A stretch of 64,000 nucleotides of DNA from Paraburkholderia adhaesiva (lineage in GTDB: Bacteria; Pseudomonadota; Gammaproteobacteria; Burkholderiales; Burkholderiaceae): positions 2,084,501 through 2,148,500 of the forward strand of contig NZ_JAJEJQ010000001.1 in the NCBI RefSeq assembly GCF_021390575.1, written 5' to 3'. Below the pieces are notes generated by a model. That model saw only the letters and a list, made by a program, of their open reading frames with translations, did no database searches and was not told the origin of the DNA. Below are positions 17,614 through 24,670 of this stretch, in pieces; within the stretch, counting starts at the first letter, position 1, and each line of letters opens with the position of its first letter. Position numbers and translations under genes: made by a program.

Positions 17614-18240
17614 ATGGAAAACATCAATCTCGACACTGTGCTTCACTCGATTCTCGTGACCGATGGCAGGCTCCTGTCGCCCGACGATCTCATGCAACGC
17701 GTGCAAAGTGGAAAGCCTTTTCCCGGCCAGGCAGCGGACTGGTGCCTATGCGGGACATCAAGCGACGCTCTGTATCGAGATCTGTGCACCGACCGGCTCT
17801 TTGAAATGACGTTGACGCCGGTAGATCGCGGCGTACTGGGCAACCATCTGATCATCAGTATGGACACCTCGCATGCGCATCATGCGTTTGTCGTTCCGAT
17901 GTTTGACCCTCATTGCCGAGCGTGGGCCTCTACCGTCGCTAGTCGCGGGATTCAGTTCTCAGTCGGCATGAAGGACAACGACTCGTCCATCGTTTTCCGT
18001 GGAAATGCGCCGGATGAGGCCGAAGAAATGGTCGGAAAACTGTTTCAGAAGGTTGACGAAATCGACGTATCGGCGTTGCGTGAGAGTCTGCCGCTGCTCG
18101 CGATTCATGCCGCAGCATTTACGCCGGATGGCATGCGCAGCAGAAACGAACGCGAACTCATCAGAAGTATCACGCTAGTGGCACCTCACTTGATTTTCGA
18201 CGTCGAGCGGGTAGGTTCCATGCAGGACATGCTGCATTGA
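17614..18240 (+). CDS. Hypothetical protein
   Basis: A 208-aa soluble protein, no recognised family. AAAAGGA precedes the ATG. It has CDR-free mixed alpha/beta composition and a cluster CLCGTSSDALYRDLCTDRLF near residue 45 with three cysteines that could bind metal. A strong rho-independent terminator follows directly. Its promoter region contains the 28-base dyad, so it is probably regulated with its divergent neighbour. Confidence 0.6.
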   Translation: MENINLDTVLHSILVTDGRLLSPDDLMQRVQSGKPFPGQAADWCLCGTSSDALYRDLCTDRLFEMTLTPVDRGVLGNHLIISMDTSHAHHAFVVPMFDPHCRAWASTVASRGIQFSVGMKDNDSSIVFRGNAPDEAEEMVGKLFQKVDEIDVSALRESLPLLAIHAAAFTPDGMRSRNERELIRSITLVAPHLIFDVERVGSMQDMLH

Positions 18241-18245
18241 TTTGG

Positions 18246-18274
18246 GACCTGCTCATCGCGAGCAGGTCTTTTTT
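18246..18274 (+). terminator. Rho-independent terminator
   Basis: GACCTGCTC and GAGCAGGTC form a perfect 9-bp stem with a 5-base loop, followed by TTTTTT. It starts 6 bases after the stop of the 208-aa gene and abuts the end of the convergent HAD gene. Confidence 0.9.
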
Positions 18275-18760
18275 CTAAGCGGCGAGATTAAACAGTCGCT
18301 GTCGAAGCAAATCGGTCACAGCAGGATCGCCCAATCCTGCATCGGTCTGGCAATGAATCAGTCGCTGTGGATGCGTCGCAAATCCGTCTCGCCGATCATC
18401 AATGGCCAACCATTTCGATATCCGGTGTCGCGCTACATAGCCCAGGACCTGCGCGCCCCGCGCGAGCGTCGTCCACGCGGCAAGATCCTCTCCGGCATAG
18501 GTTGTGCCGATCACTCGCCGAACCAAGCTTTCCAGCGGCAAAGCTGCTTTGGCTTGCTCGAATCCGAATCGCACGCACCAGTCGGTGGACAGGACGATCC
18601 TGATGTCGGGGTACGGCAACAGCAGCTCGTTCAGTATCGGCGCAAATTCAAATAGGTCGATCACGCTAGGGGCACTGCTCACGATCCCATCTGGCGTGGC
18701 ATACGAATTACCCCGATGCAATGTGCCGTCGTAGTCGAGAAAGATGGTCGGGCTAGGCAT
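18275..18760 (-). CDS. HAD-superfamily phosphatase, SAK-type
   Basis: A 161-aa HAD hydrolase. Motif I FLDYDGTLH has the nucleophile Asp9 and acid Asp11; motif II is LSTDW at residues 57-61; motif III/IV is WLAIDD with Asp121-Asp122. The STDW motif II and short cap-free length resemble the HAD domains associated with nucleic-acid repair (Swiss Army Knife type), as recalled from family knowledge. It could be a nucleotide or polynucleotide-end phosphatase. It is followed downstream on the other strand by nothing related; the upstream minus-strand gene at 18773-19249 ends 12 bases before its start, so the two are likely an operon. Confidence 0.7.
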   Translation of the reverse strand: MPSPTIFLDYDGTLHRGNSYATPDGIVSSAPSVIDLFEFAPILNELLLPYPDIRIVLSTDWCVRFGFEQAKAALPLESLVRRVIGTTYAGEDLAAWTTLARGAQVLGYVARHRISKWLAIDDRRDGFATHPQRLIHCQTDAGLGDPAVTDLLRQRLFNLAA

Positions 18761-18772
18761 GGTGTACCGTTC

Positions 18773-19249
18773 TCAAGATGCGTAATCGTCGTGCTCGCGA
18801 TATGCGGAGACCAATCGGTCATACACCCGATGCGCGTGGTGATACGCAACCAGGCAGGACCAGTCGTCGTCGAGGATATGCACCACGGCTTGTGCATATG
18901 GCGCATAAAAGCGCTGGATGAAATCCAGCTGGATATCCATCGAACAATCATCCAGGCTGTTGCGCACGATCTCCGCGCAGGCTTCCGCCTCGGTGATGTA
19001 AATCTGCACAGCACGAAATGCCTGCCAGGTTTCCGGCTGCGCAGGAAAGCCGTAACGGACGAACACCTCTCGCACCTGTCGCGCAGTCTGCGGCGTCATT
19101 GTGATTCGATCCAGTGGCGAGTCGTTCGCGGCCGTTCGATGCCGTGTAATACCGCCTTCATCGATCTCGGAAAACGCCTCGCGCTGCTGGCGTTCGATGC
19201 GCCTGAACACGAGATCCATCGACTCGCTGACTTTTCGGGGTCTAGCCAT
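18773..19249 (-). CDS. Hypothetical protein, cotranscribed with the HAD phosphatase
   Basis: A 158-aa, mostly helical protein starting MARPRKVSESMDLVFRRIE. The basic start and TPQTARQVREVFVRYGF could form a small DNA-binding part, but no family is recognised. It ends 12 bases before the HAD phosphatase start on the same strand, which argues for a shared transcript. Confidence 0.55.
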   Translation of the reverse strand: MARPRKVSESMDLVFRRIERQQREAFSEIDEGGITRHRTAANDSPLDRITMTPQTARQVREVFVRYGFPAQPETWQAFRAVQIYITEAEACAEIVRNSLDDCSMDIQLDFIQRFYAPYAQAVVHILDDDWSCLVAYHHAHRVYDRLVSAYREHDDYAS

Positions 19250-19338
19250 CTATCTATCTCCCTGCGGCCGAACACCTATGGCCGTTTAAAAGGCAGTTCT
19301 ACACGGTCATGCAACGTCACATGAAACCGAGGAACCCC

Positions 19339-19800
19339 ATGAATATTCAAGAATTTATACAAACAGAAACGCCAGCTATTGCCGATGCCGAGGACATCGC
19401 GACTGCCGCACGCAGCATCGGATTGACCAAAGTCCACGCCTGGGTCGAAGACGAATCGGCTGTTGTCTCGAATACAGCAGAACGGTCGAAACGTTGTCGC
19501 GCCCGTGCGGAAGAGAAAGGGCTAAAACAGGTCAGCATTACTGCTCCCGTTGATCATCACGCCGTGCTCAAGGCCATCGCTGCGCGGACTAAAGATGGCG
19601 AGCCTCTGGCCAACGTACTCGAGTCCATTCTTGCCGCGATTCGACCGCAGCTTTCTCCGGCACCACCGAAGCAAGAGGCGCGTCCCGCCAAGACAACATG
19701 GCTGTCGATAACACGATCTGTGATGCAGGGCTGGCGCAAATGGTTATCCATCCATCGCACGTTCCATATCGGGACAGCTATCTCGCCACCGCGCCAGTAG
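19339..19800 (+). CDS. Hypothetical protein with a possible ribbon-helix-helix core
   Basis: A 153-aa protein. The middle (SKRCRARAEEKGLKQVSIT followed by a helix DHHAVLKAIAARTKDGEPL) resembles the beta-alpha-alpha of small ribbon-helix-helix DNA-binding proteins; the similarity is by eye only. The ATG at 19339 follows GAGGAAC; an ATG at 19321 is also possible. It is divergent from the 158-aa gene. Confidence 0.5.
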   Translation: MNIQEFIQTETPAIADAEDIATAARSIGLTKVHAWVEDESAVVSNTAERSKRCRARAEEKGLKQVSITAPVDHHAVLKAIAARTKDGEPLANVLESILAAIRPQLSPAPPKQEARPAKTTWLSITRSVMQGWRKWLSIHRTFHIGTAISPPRQ

Positions 19801-19823
19801 ACTTCCGGGCCTATTGGCCAGTC

Positions 19824-20078
19824 CTATCGGATGCCTTTCGTTTGCAACTGTGCGCGCATGACCGCGATTCGCATGATCACGAACGCGAATCGCTCGGCAT
19901 CCTTCAAGACCAGCGGAAATAGCACGTCGAGTACCGCATGTCGCGCACACAGTTCCGTCAGAGTATCGATGTGTGTGGTAATCAGCTTTCCACCCTGCAT
20001 ATACGTTAGCAGCGAAAGCACCTCGAACTCTTCAAGTTCATCGAGTGTCAGGTCATCCATATCGAGCTCTCCCATCAT
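19824..20078 (-). CDS. Small hypothetical protein
   Basis: An 84-aa acidic protein, MMGELDMDDLTLDELEEFEV at its start, predicted all-helical. No family recognised. It is convergent with the previous gene and divergent from the next. GGTATACGTGGCTATACG lies just upstream of its start codon. Confidence 0.45.
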   Translation of the reverse strand: MMGELDMDDLTLDELEEFEVLSLLTYMQGGKLITTHIDTLTELCARHAVLDVLFPLVLKDAERFAFVIMRIAVMRAQLQTKGIR

Positions 20079-20145
20079 CAGGTATACGTGGCTATACGTT
20101 CTGAGCGCCCCTGCTCATCAGGACACCATCCATGGAGAGAAACCA

Positions 20146-20376
20146 ATGATTTTTCGAGCCATACTCGCTCGCAGTGCAGGCTATTCAGAGATGGTCAATG
20201 TGTCGGCACCCGATATCGAACTAGCCAAAAAAGGCTTGCTGGCCGCCCATCCTGGCTCAACCGTCGAGTGGATCTGGCCAGTACGCGTAGATGAGATTCC
20301 AGCCGATTTGATCGATTCGGATGACAACCGAGCCGTACAAGCACTACTGGATATCGAGCGTCTCGCCAGAAGCTGA
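20146..20376 (+). CDS. Small hypothetical protein
   Basis: A 76-aa protein starting MIFRAILARSAGYSEMVNVS, a beta-alpha-beta pattern with WIWPVRVDEIP in the middle. No family recognised. GGAGAGA precedes the ATG, GCTATACG lies 55 bases upstream, and a good terminator follows. Confidence 0.55.
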   Translation: MIFRAILARSAGYSEMVNVSAPDIELAKKGLLAAHPGSTVEWIWPVRVDEIPADLIDSDDNRAVQALLDIERLARS

Positions 20377-20397
20377 TGCTGATCGTTGATTGATTCC

Positions 20398-20422
20398 TGC
20401 CCCGCCTATGCGGGGCATTTTC
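20398..20422 (+). terminator. Rho-independent terminator
   Basis: TGCCCCGC-CTAT-GCGGGGCA followed by TTTTCTT, 22 bases after the stop of the 76-aa gene. Confidence 0.88.
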
Positions 20423-20447
20423 TTCTCACGCAGGTGGTCAGCATCCT

Positions 20448-20654
20448 TCATACGTGCCGAACATACCGCCCCCGACCCACCGGCCAGAACACAAACACAG
20501 CAAGTGGGATCGCAGCGAGATACGACCAGTGCCACGAGAAATCCGAGATGCCGTTCCAGAGCAGATAGATCACCTCCGCACACAGTACGATCTGCAAAAT
20601 CGTCGCGATGTAGCTCAACACCCGGCGCATCGTCTTCAAATTGACTTTCATCAT
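20448..20654 (-). CDS. Small two-helix membrane protein
   Basis: A 68-aa protein with two hydrophobic segments, about residues 12-32 and 44-58, and a basic tail (GRGRYVRHV). No family recognised. It follows the next membrane protein gene on the same strand, 22 bases apart, so the two are probably an operon. Confidence 0.5.
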   Translation of the reverse strand: MMKVNLKTMRRVLSYIATILQIVLCAEVIYLLWNGISDFSWHWSYLAAIPLAVFVFWPVGRGRYVRHV

Positions 20655-20676
20655 TTACCCCCTGATCGATACCTGT

Positions 20677-21132
20677 TCAGAATGGATCAGTAGAGCCGTA
20701 GGGGCAGCCGTGAATATCCACGCTACCGCACATCGGACTTCCATCGATGTTGACCATTGGCTGATACGGGACGGAATGCCCGGACGATGATTCCTCATCA
20801 TCACCTGCGACGTAATACCCTCCATACGACGCAGACGACCCATTCAGCAGACACACGCCACCAGGCGTTTGGGGCAGCCACGGCAGTAAATCCCCGCCCA
20901 GTTGCAGCAGTCGAATAAACGCTAGCAGAGGCAACAGCCACCAACCCCAGTACGACTCAAATTTATTGATGCCGTCGAGTGCGGACGGGATGATGTCGAT
21001 GTCCGAAAATATGCCATCCTCGTCGATGTGTATGCCGTAGCCGTGCCAGATCCCGAGTGCTGCGCTGATCGTCACCAGCAGGAATTGAATTACGATGCAG
21101 TAGCGCATCGCATCACGTAGTCGATAGAGCAT
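20677..21132 (-). CDS. Membrane protein, unknown function
   Basis: A 151-aa protein with a hydrophobic segment at about residues 10-30 and a second at about 62-80 (YWGWWLLPLLAFIRLLQLGG), then a polar Ser/Gly/Tyr-rich tail ending HGCPYGSTDPF. No family recognised. First gene of a two-gene membrane-protein unit. Its upstream neighbour is the gene-free, hairpin-rich region 21133-22049. Confidence 0.55.
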   Translation of the reverse strand: MLYRLRDAMRYCIVIQFLLVTISAALGIWHGYGIHIDEDGIFSDIDIIPSALDGINKFESYWGWWLLPLLAFIRLLQLGGDLLPWLPQTPGGVCLLNGSSASYGGYYVAGDDEESSSGHSVPYQPMVNIDGSPMCGSVDIHGCPYGSTDPF

Positions 21133-22049
21133 CGTATTCTCCTATTTGCTCAACCTGAAACGTATTCAGGGTCGACCAATCTACTGCGACGTCGTGCGGC
21201 AATCAAGTGCATATTGAAAATATAATTCAGGCATACATACTAAATAGAACATGTTTTTTTCAGTGATAAATCTTCATTTCCCGATTCGTGTTGCATGACA
21301 CAGCTGAATTGGTAAAACGTAGTCGAATTCGGCTGATCGACCACTTTGAAAGCGCTCTCGCCATTGGATAGCAGGCCATTTCGAAACGCTAGGCCGGATG
21401 GCACCCGACAGTTCGCCTCGACGGGGCCCGCCGATCACGACATGGCGTCCAGCCGTGGACCTAGCTGAGACAGTCGTGCGGGTATGGGTCCCGCTCAACT
21501 TCGGGAGCACGCCAGTGAGCATGCAGCTGCTCGCGACCGGAGACGGCGAAGCCGGTGCGCACCCCCGCCGTCGAAGCGCATAGCCATCATTGATGGTCTC
21601 GGATGCGAAAGCATCCGGGCTAACTGGCAGGGGTCCCCGTGCAGCGATGACGGCACAGCTGATCGCTGCACGGGGCAGCCAGTAGATGCACGGCGTGCCG
21701 GATCAGTGTGGCACCGCGATCTGACGAACAGTGGCCTCGATAGTGCGTACGTGATCGGCGGCGGGGGTGCGCACCGGCGCAGCCGGTCAGGATCGCATTC
21801 ACTTTGATGCACGTCGCGATGAAGACGTCGTTGCGGCTCGCCCCCGGCGAGCCAGGCTGGATAAGGGGATGAGGCAGTTGCCTGTGCCCTGATCCTGCCG
21901 GGCAACGATTCCCCGATCACACAAAAACGGTGACCTCATGCGAGGCGTGCGCTACTACACGCCTGGTCGTGCATTCGCTATACGGGAGAAGGGGCAAGCA
22001 CATCCGATCACACCTCGCAGCGCGCCCCGACTTGCCTCTCGGAGCACCT
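21133..22049. other. Gene-free region with a large structured segment
   Basis: 917 bases without a convincing gene. The first 120 bases are AT-rich (around 21190-21270) and likely hold the promoter of the membrane-protein genes. Bases 21551-21778 form a large nested inverted repeat listed separately. GCTATACG at 21977-21984 lies upstream of the gene at 22050. Frames here (such as the one on the minus strand at 21495-21920) overlap the structure and show no family features. Confidence 0.5.
21551..21778. repeat. Large nested inverted-repeat structure (ncRNA or origin candidate)
   Basis: GCCGGTGCGCACCCCCGCCG at 21551-21570 is perfectly inverted at 21759-21778. Inside lie a hairpin GGATGC-GAAA-GCATCC (21601-21616) with a GNRA loop and a long hairpin with a perfect 14-bp stem, CCCCGTGCAGCGAT/ATCGCTGCACGGGG (21635-21675), extended by ACTGGC/GCCAGT. 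The whole could fold as one 228-base RNA or as a cruciform. It lies between divergent transcripts. Strand and function are unknown. Confidence 0.6.
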
Positions 22050-23126
22050 ATGCAATCGACCCTACCCGAATCACCGACCATCGGAAACGATACCGCCACA
22101 ACACCTGCACGGCGTATTGATCGCGGACTCACGCAATACATTGCGCCATCGAAGCTGAAACTGATCACGCGTACCCAGGCGCTGACACTCATCAATCGGC
22201 TGCGCGTCGTGCGGACCATCGATGTCGCTGCAGGCGTATTCCCCGAGCGCTCGTTCAAAGCGGCACTGACAGCTGCGCAGCGCGTCATGGGAAAGCTGGT
22301 TCGCGATGGACTCGTCCGTCGATACGTCACAGATCGTCATCAGCATGTATACGGCCTGACAACGGCAGGCGCGCGCTGGCTCAATGAACAGGGCAGCGAG
22401 GCATCTGCATCGATACGTCGCGTCACCGAGATGTCAAACCCCGAGCATTTACTTTGGGCCGGATTCATCACGCTTTGTTGCGAAGCACGTGGCATTCCGG
22501 CGATGACGGAATCCGAGGCCTTGCGAGAGATCGCGGCAGCCTCAGGTAACCGACGGCATGCTGAGTTCCTCAGCGTTGAAGTACACGGACTCCGTCGCGC
22601 CCTGCGTCCGGATGCACTGGCATTCGAAGGTGATGGGGTCACGTGGTTTGAGATCGACCGTAGCAAGCGCGGCGCAGATCGCGAAGCGGCTCTGGTTGCG
22701 CTAGCCATGAGCGTAGGGACACTACTGACGAACGGCATGGCGCTGCGCCGTGTCGTCGTGACCGCGCGCAATCCGCGCATCATGAACCGTGCGATGAGCC
22801 TGTTGCGTGAGCGAATACGCGCTAATGCGGGGCGTACGATGAACTCTACGAATGAGCGACGGATGATCGAGCACGAAGCGGGCAGCTTTGACGTTCGCGC
22901 ACTGGTATTTGACGACGCTCGGCAACAGTTTGTCGAGCAGACTGTTGGACAGGTGATCGTGCAGTTGTTGCCGACCTGGCTGCCTCGATCTGGGCAGTCA
23001 AGCAATTCATCTACGGAGACATGCTGGCTGAACGAACACGACCTGCCGTATCGACGCCCTGAACGAATCGGAGCCTGGCCTGTGCCGCAATCGCCGCTCA
23101 TTGATGCGATTGAAGCCGATCAGTGA
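22050..23126 (+). CDS. Replication-relaxation-like winged-helix protein
   Basis: A 358-aa protein. The N-terminal half holds a winged helix (residues 35-105: TRTQALTLINRLRVV, then VMGKLVRDGLVRRYV and a GLTTAGARWL wing). The C-terminal half has a restriction-endonuclease-like core with RPDALAFEGDGVTWFEIDRS, a D-x(n)-E-x-D pattern. This layout recalls the replication-relaxation (PF13814-like) family of plasmids and integrative elements; the assignment is from memory of the fold. The ATG at 22050 follows GGAGC; the upstream in-frame extension to 21930 has no ribosome site. Confidence 0.5.
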   Translation: MQSTLPESPTIGNDTATTPARRIDRGLTQYIAPSKLKLITRTQALTLINRLRVVRTIDVAAGVFPERSFKAALTAAQRVMGKLVRDGLVRRYVTDRHQHVYGLTTAGARWLNEQGSEASASIRRVTEMSNPEHLLWAGFITLCCEARGIPAMTESEALREIAAASGNRRHAEFLSVEVHGLRRALRPDALAFEGDGVTWFEIDRSKRGADREAALVALAMSVGTLLTNGMALRRVVVTARNPRIMNRAMSLLRERIRANAGRTMNSTNERRMIEHEAGSFDVRALVFDDARQQFVEQTVGQVIVQLLPTWLPRSGQSSNSSTETCWLNEHDLPYRRPERIGAWPVPQSPLIDAIEADQ

Positions 23127-23188
23127 GCGAGGTTGCTATACGTTTTGCATATTTGCACTATGCCATTCATTTCACGAGGACACACATC

Positions 23189-23488
23189 ATGCAGGTTTAC
23201 GGAAACGTCGCGACACCACCGCAAAGACGCGTATCTAAAACAAGTCAGCGGGCGTATTACGAGTTCAGAATGTGTGAATCGCAACGAGGGGTTGATACCG
23301 ATCCCTCATGGTTCACGGTCCGCGTCATGAAAGACCAAGATCCTCGGCTCCAGCTTGGCGATTTTGTCAAAACGACGGGGAAGCTGAAAGCCGACTATTA
23401 CCTGTCGAGAGAGGGTACGCCGACGGGCACGCTGCTGATATTGGCGTTTGAAGCGACGAAGATTTCGAAGCGAGAACCGGCGGCATAG
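23189..23488 (+). CDS. Small protein, possible OB-fold ssDNA-binding protein
   Basis: A 99-aa protein whose strand pattern resembles a single OB fold of the SSB/PriB type: VYGNVATPPQRR, AYYEFRMCESQ, SWFTVRVMKD, LGDFVKTTGKLKADYY and GTLLILAFEATKI. The GDFVKTTGKL element matches the SSB strand where G-D-x-V-x-V-x-G-x-L is usual. If right, it would act with the RepA-like ATPase in element replication. ATG at 23189 follows CGAGGAC. GCTATACG lies 54 bases upstream. A strong terminator follows. Confidence 0.55.
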   Translation: MQVYGNVATPPQRRVSKTSQRAYYEFRMCESQRGVDTDPSWFTVRVMKDQDPRLQLGDFVKTTGKLKADYYLSREGTPTGTLLILAFEATKISKREPAA

Positions 23489-23532
23489 GCGTCTTGAATT
23501 AAACCGGTCATGGCAGACCACCTCACTGATTT

Positions 23533-23561
23533 GGGCCTCCACTGCGGAGGCCCGTTTTTTT
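23533..23561 (+). terminator. Rho-independent terminator
   Basis: GGGCCTCC-ACTGC-GGAGGCCC followed by GTTTTTTT, 45 bases after the stop of the OB-fold-like gene. Confidence 0.92.
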
Positions 23562-24193
23562 GCAGTGGCTGTACGCTGAAGCGTACAGCTAGAATTTCAC
23601 CATGTAAAGCCTCGCTGCCGGTGAAACCGGCGAAAGGAAAACCCGCTTCTAATCAGGAGTACTTTTGTATTTTTTACAACAATACTTTTGAATTAGAAGA
23701 GTGCAGTGTTGGTGAGATGGACTCTCGGAGAGCAAAGCATCCCTAATCGCAGGCGACCTGCGATCCGTGCCTTGCTCCCCGGGTGTGCAGCGTCGGAGCC
23801 GACGTCCCCCATCGAGCACACGAATCGCGACGATACGTTCGTGCATGACCAGACTATTAGCGGATTCGTCCCGCCCTCGTCGCCCTCTGGTCACTTGCAC
23901 CCAGGCTGCGCCTATGACTGTCCGCTCGGCGCCAAACCCGAACAGGCGCGGCGGTTATCCCTCCTCCACTGTCCGGGAGCCCGATCCGTTGGACTCACGA
24001 ACATGTAGCGAATCGCTTTAAACGACGTGCATTTCACCGTACAATAGCCATGTTATTAGTATGGTTATTGGGCGGTGAACTCATCCCTCAGGTTCCGCCC
24101 GGTTATAGGTTACATGGTGTGCCATGCAACCGTCTGAGACGAGAAGCGATTGCGAAAATACCGGCCGCCGCCAATCACGGGGCCCCAGGCAGC
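23562..24193. other. Gene-free region with dyads, end of the defence operon
   Basis: No convincing gene in 632 bases. A perfect inverted repeat GCTGTACGCT-GA-AGCGTACAGC is at 23568-23589. An AT-rich dyad follows at about 23647-23700 (TTCTAAT ... ATTAGAA outside, GTATT ... AATAC inside). GGGCGG-T-GAAC pairs with GTTCCGCCC at 24070-24100 and could end the minus-strand defence transcript, although a good T-run is lacking. Confidence 0.45.
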
Positions 24194-24571
24194 TTATTTC
24201 TCGAGATCTGCGACAAGCTTACGGATCGGATGATCTTCGGGGAGATCCGTGATCTCTAACGACTGCAAGACACCCTCACCGGGAATGCCCATCGCCTCGT
24301 ATTTCGCGTGTGCAGCCCCCACCAACGACAGATCAAACGGGGGCTGAAGCGTGTCTACGCCATCAAGTGCCTCATCGAGTGCAACCTTCAAAGCTTTTTC
24401 AGCACGGACATCGCCTTTGGATTCCGCGCTTTCTTGCAGCGCGCCGAGAACAGAAATCGCATAGCCCAGGTAACCCAGCGCTCGCGCGTCCTGTCCGCCG
24501 CGCAAATTGCCGTACGCATCACGGCACAGAGCCAAGGCTGCTTCAACCGCCTGACCATTCAATGCATTCAT
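24194..24571 (-). CDS. Hypothetical protein at the end of the SNF2-AIPR-Mod-Res operon
   Basis: A 125-aa, mostly helical acidic protein (MNALNGQAVEAALALCRDAY at the start, ITDLPEDHPIRKLVADLEK at the end). No family recognised. It follows the restriction gene on the same strand after 99 bases, so it may be the fifth gene of that operon or have its own promoter. Confidence 0.55.
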   Translation of the reverse strand: MNALNGQAVEAALALCRDAYGNLRGGQDARALGYLGYAISVLGALQESAESKGDVRAEKALKVALDEALDGVDTLQPPFDLSLVGAAHAKYEAMGIPGEGVLQSLEITDLPEDHPIRKLVADLEK

Positions 24572-24670
24572 ATTGCCTCGTGAGGAAAGTTATCCGTGTC
24601 GGAGCCACGTTCAGCATGGCTCCGCGCTGGATATCGGCACCGGTTCAAAAAACTTAATGATGCTGCCGCC

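Noticed and set aside
21495-21920. 141-codon minus-strand gene
   Set aside because: It covers the nested inverted repeats, lacks a ribosome site and shows no family features.
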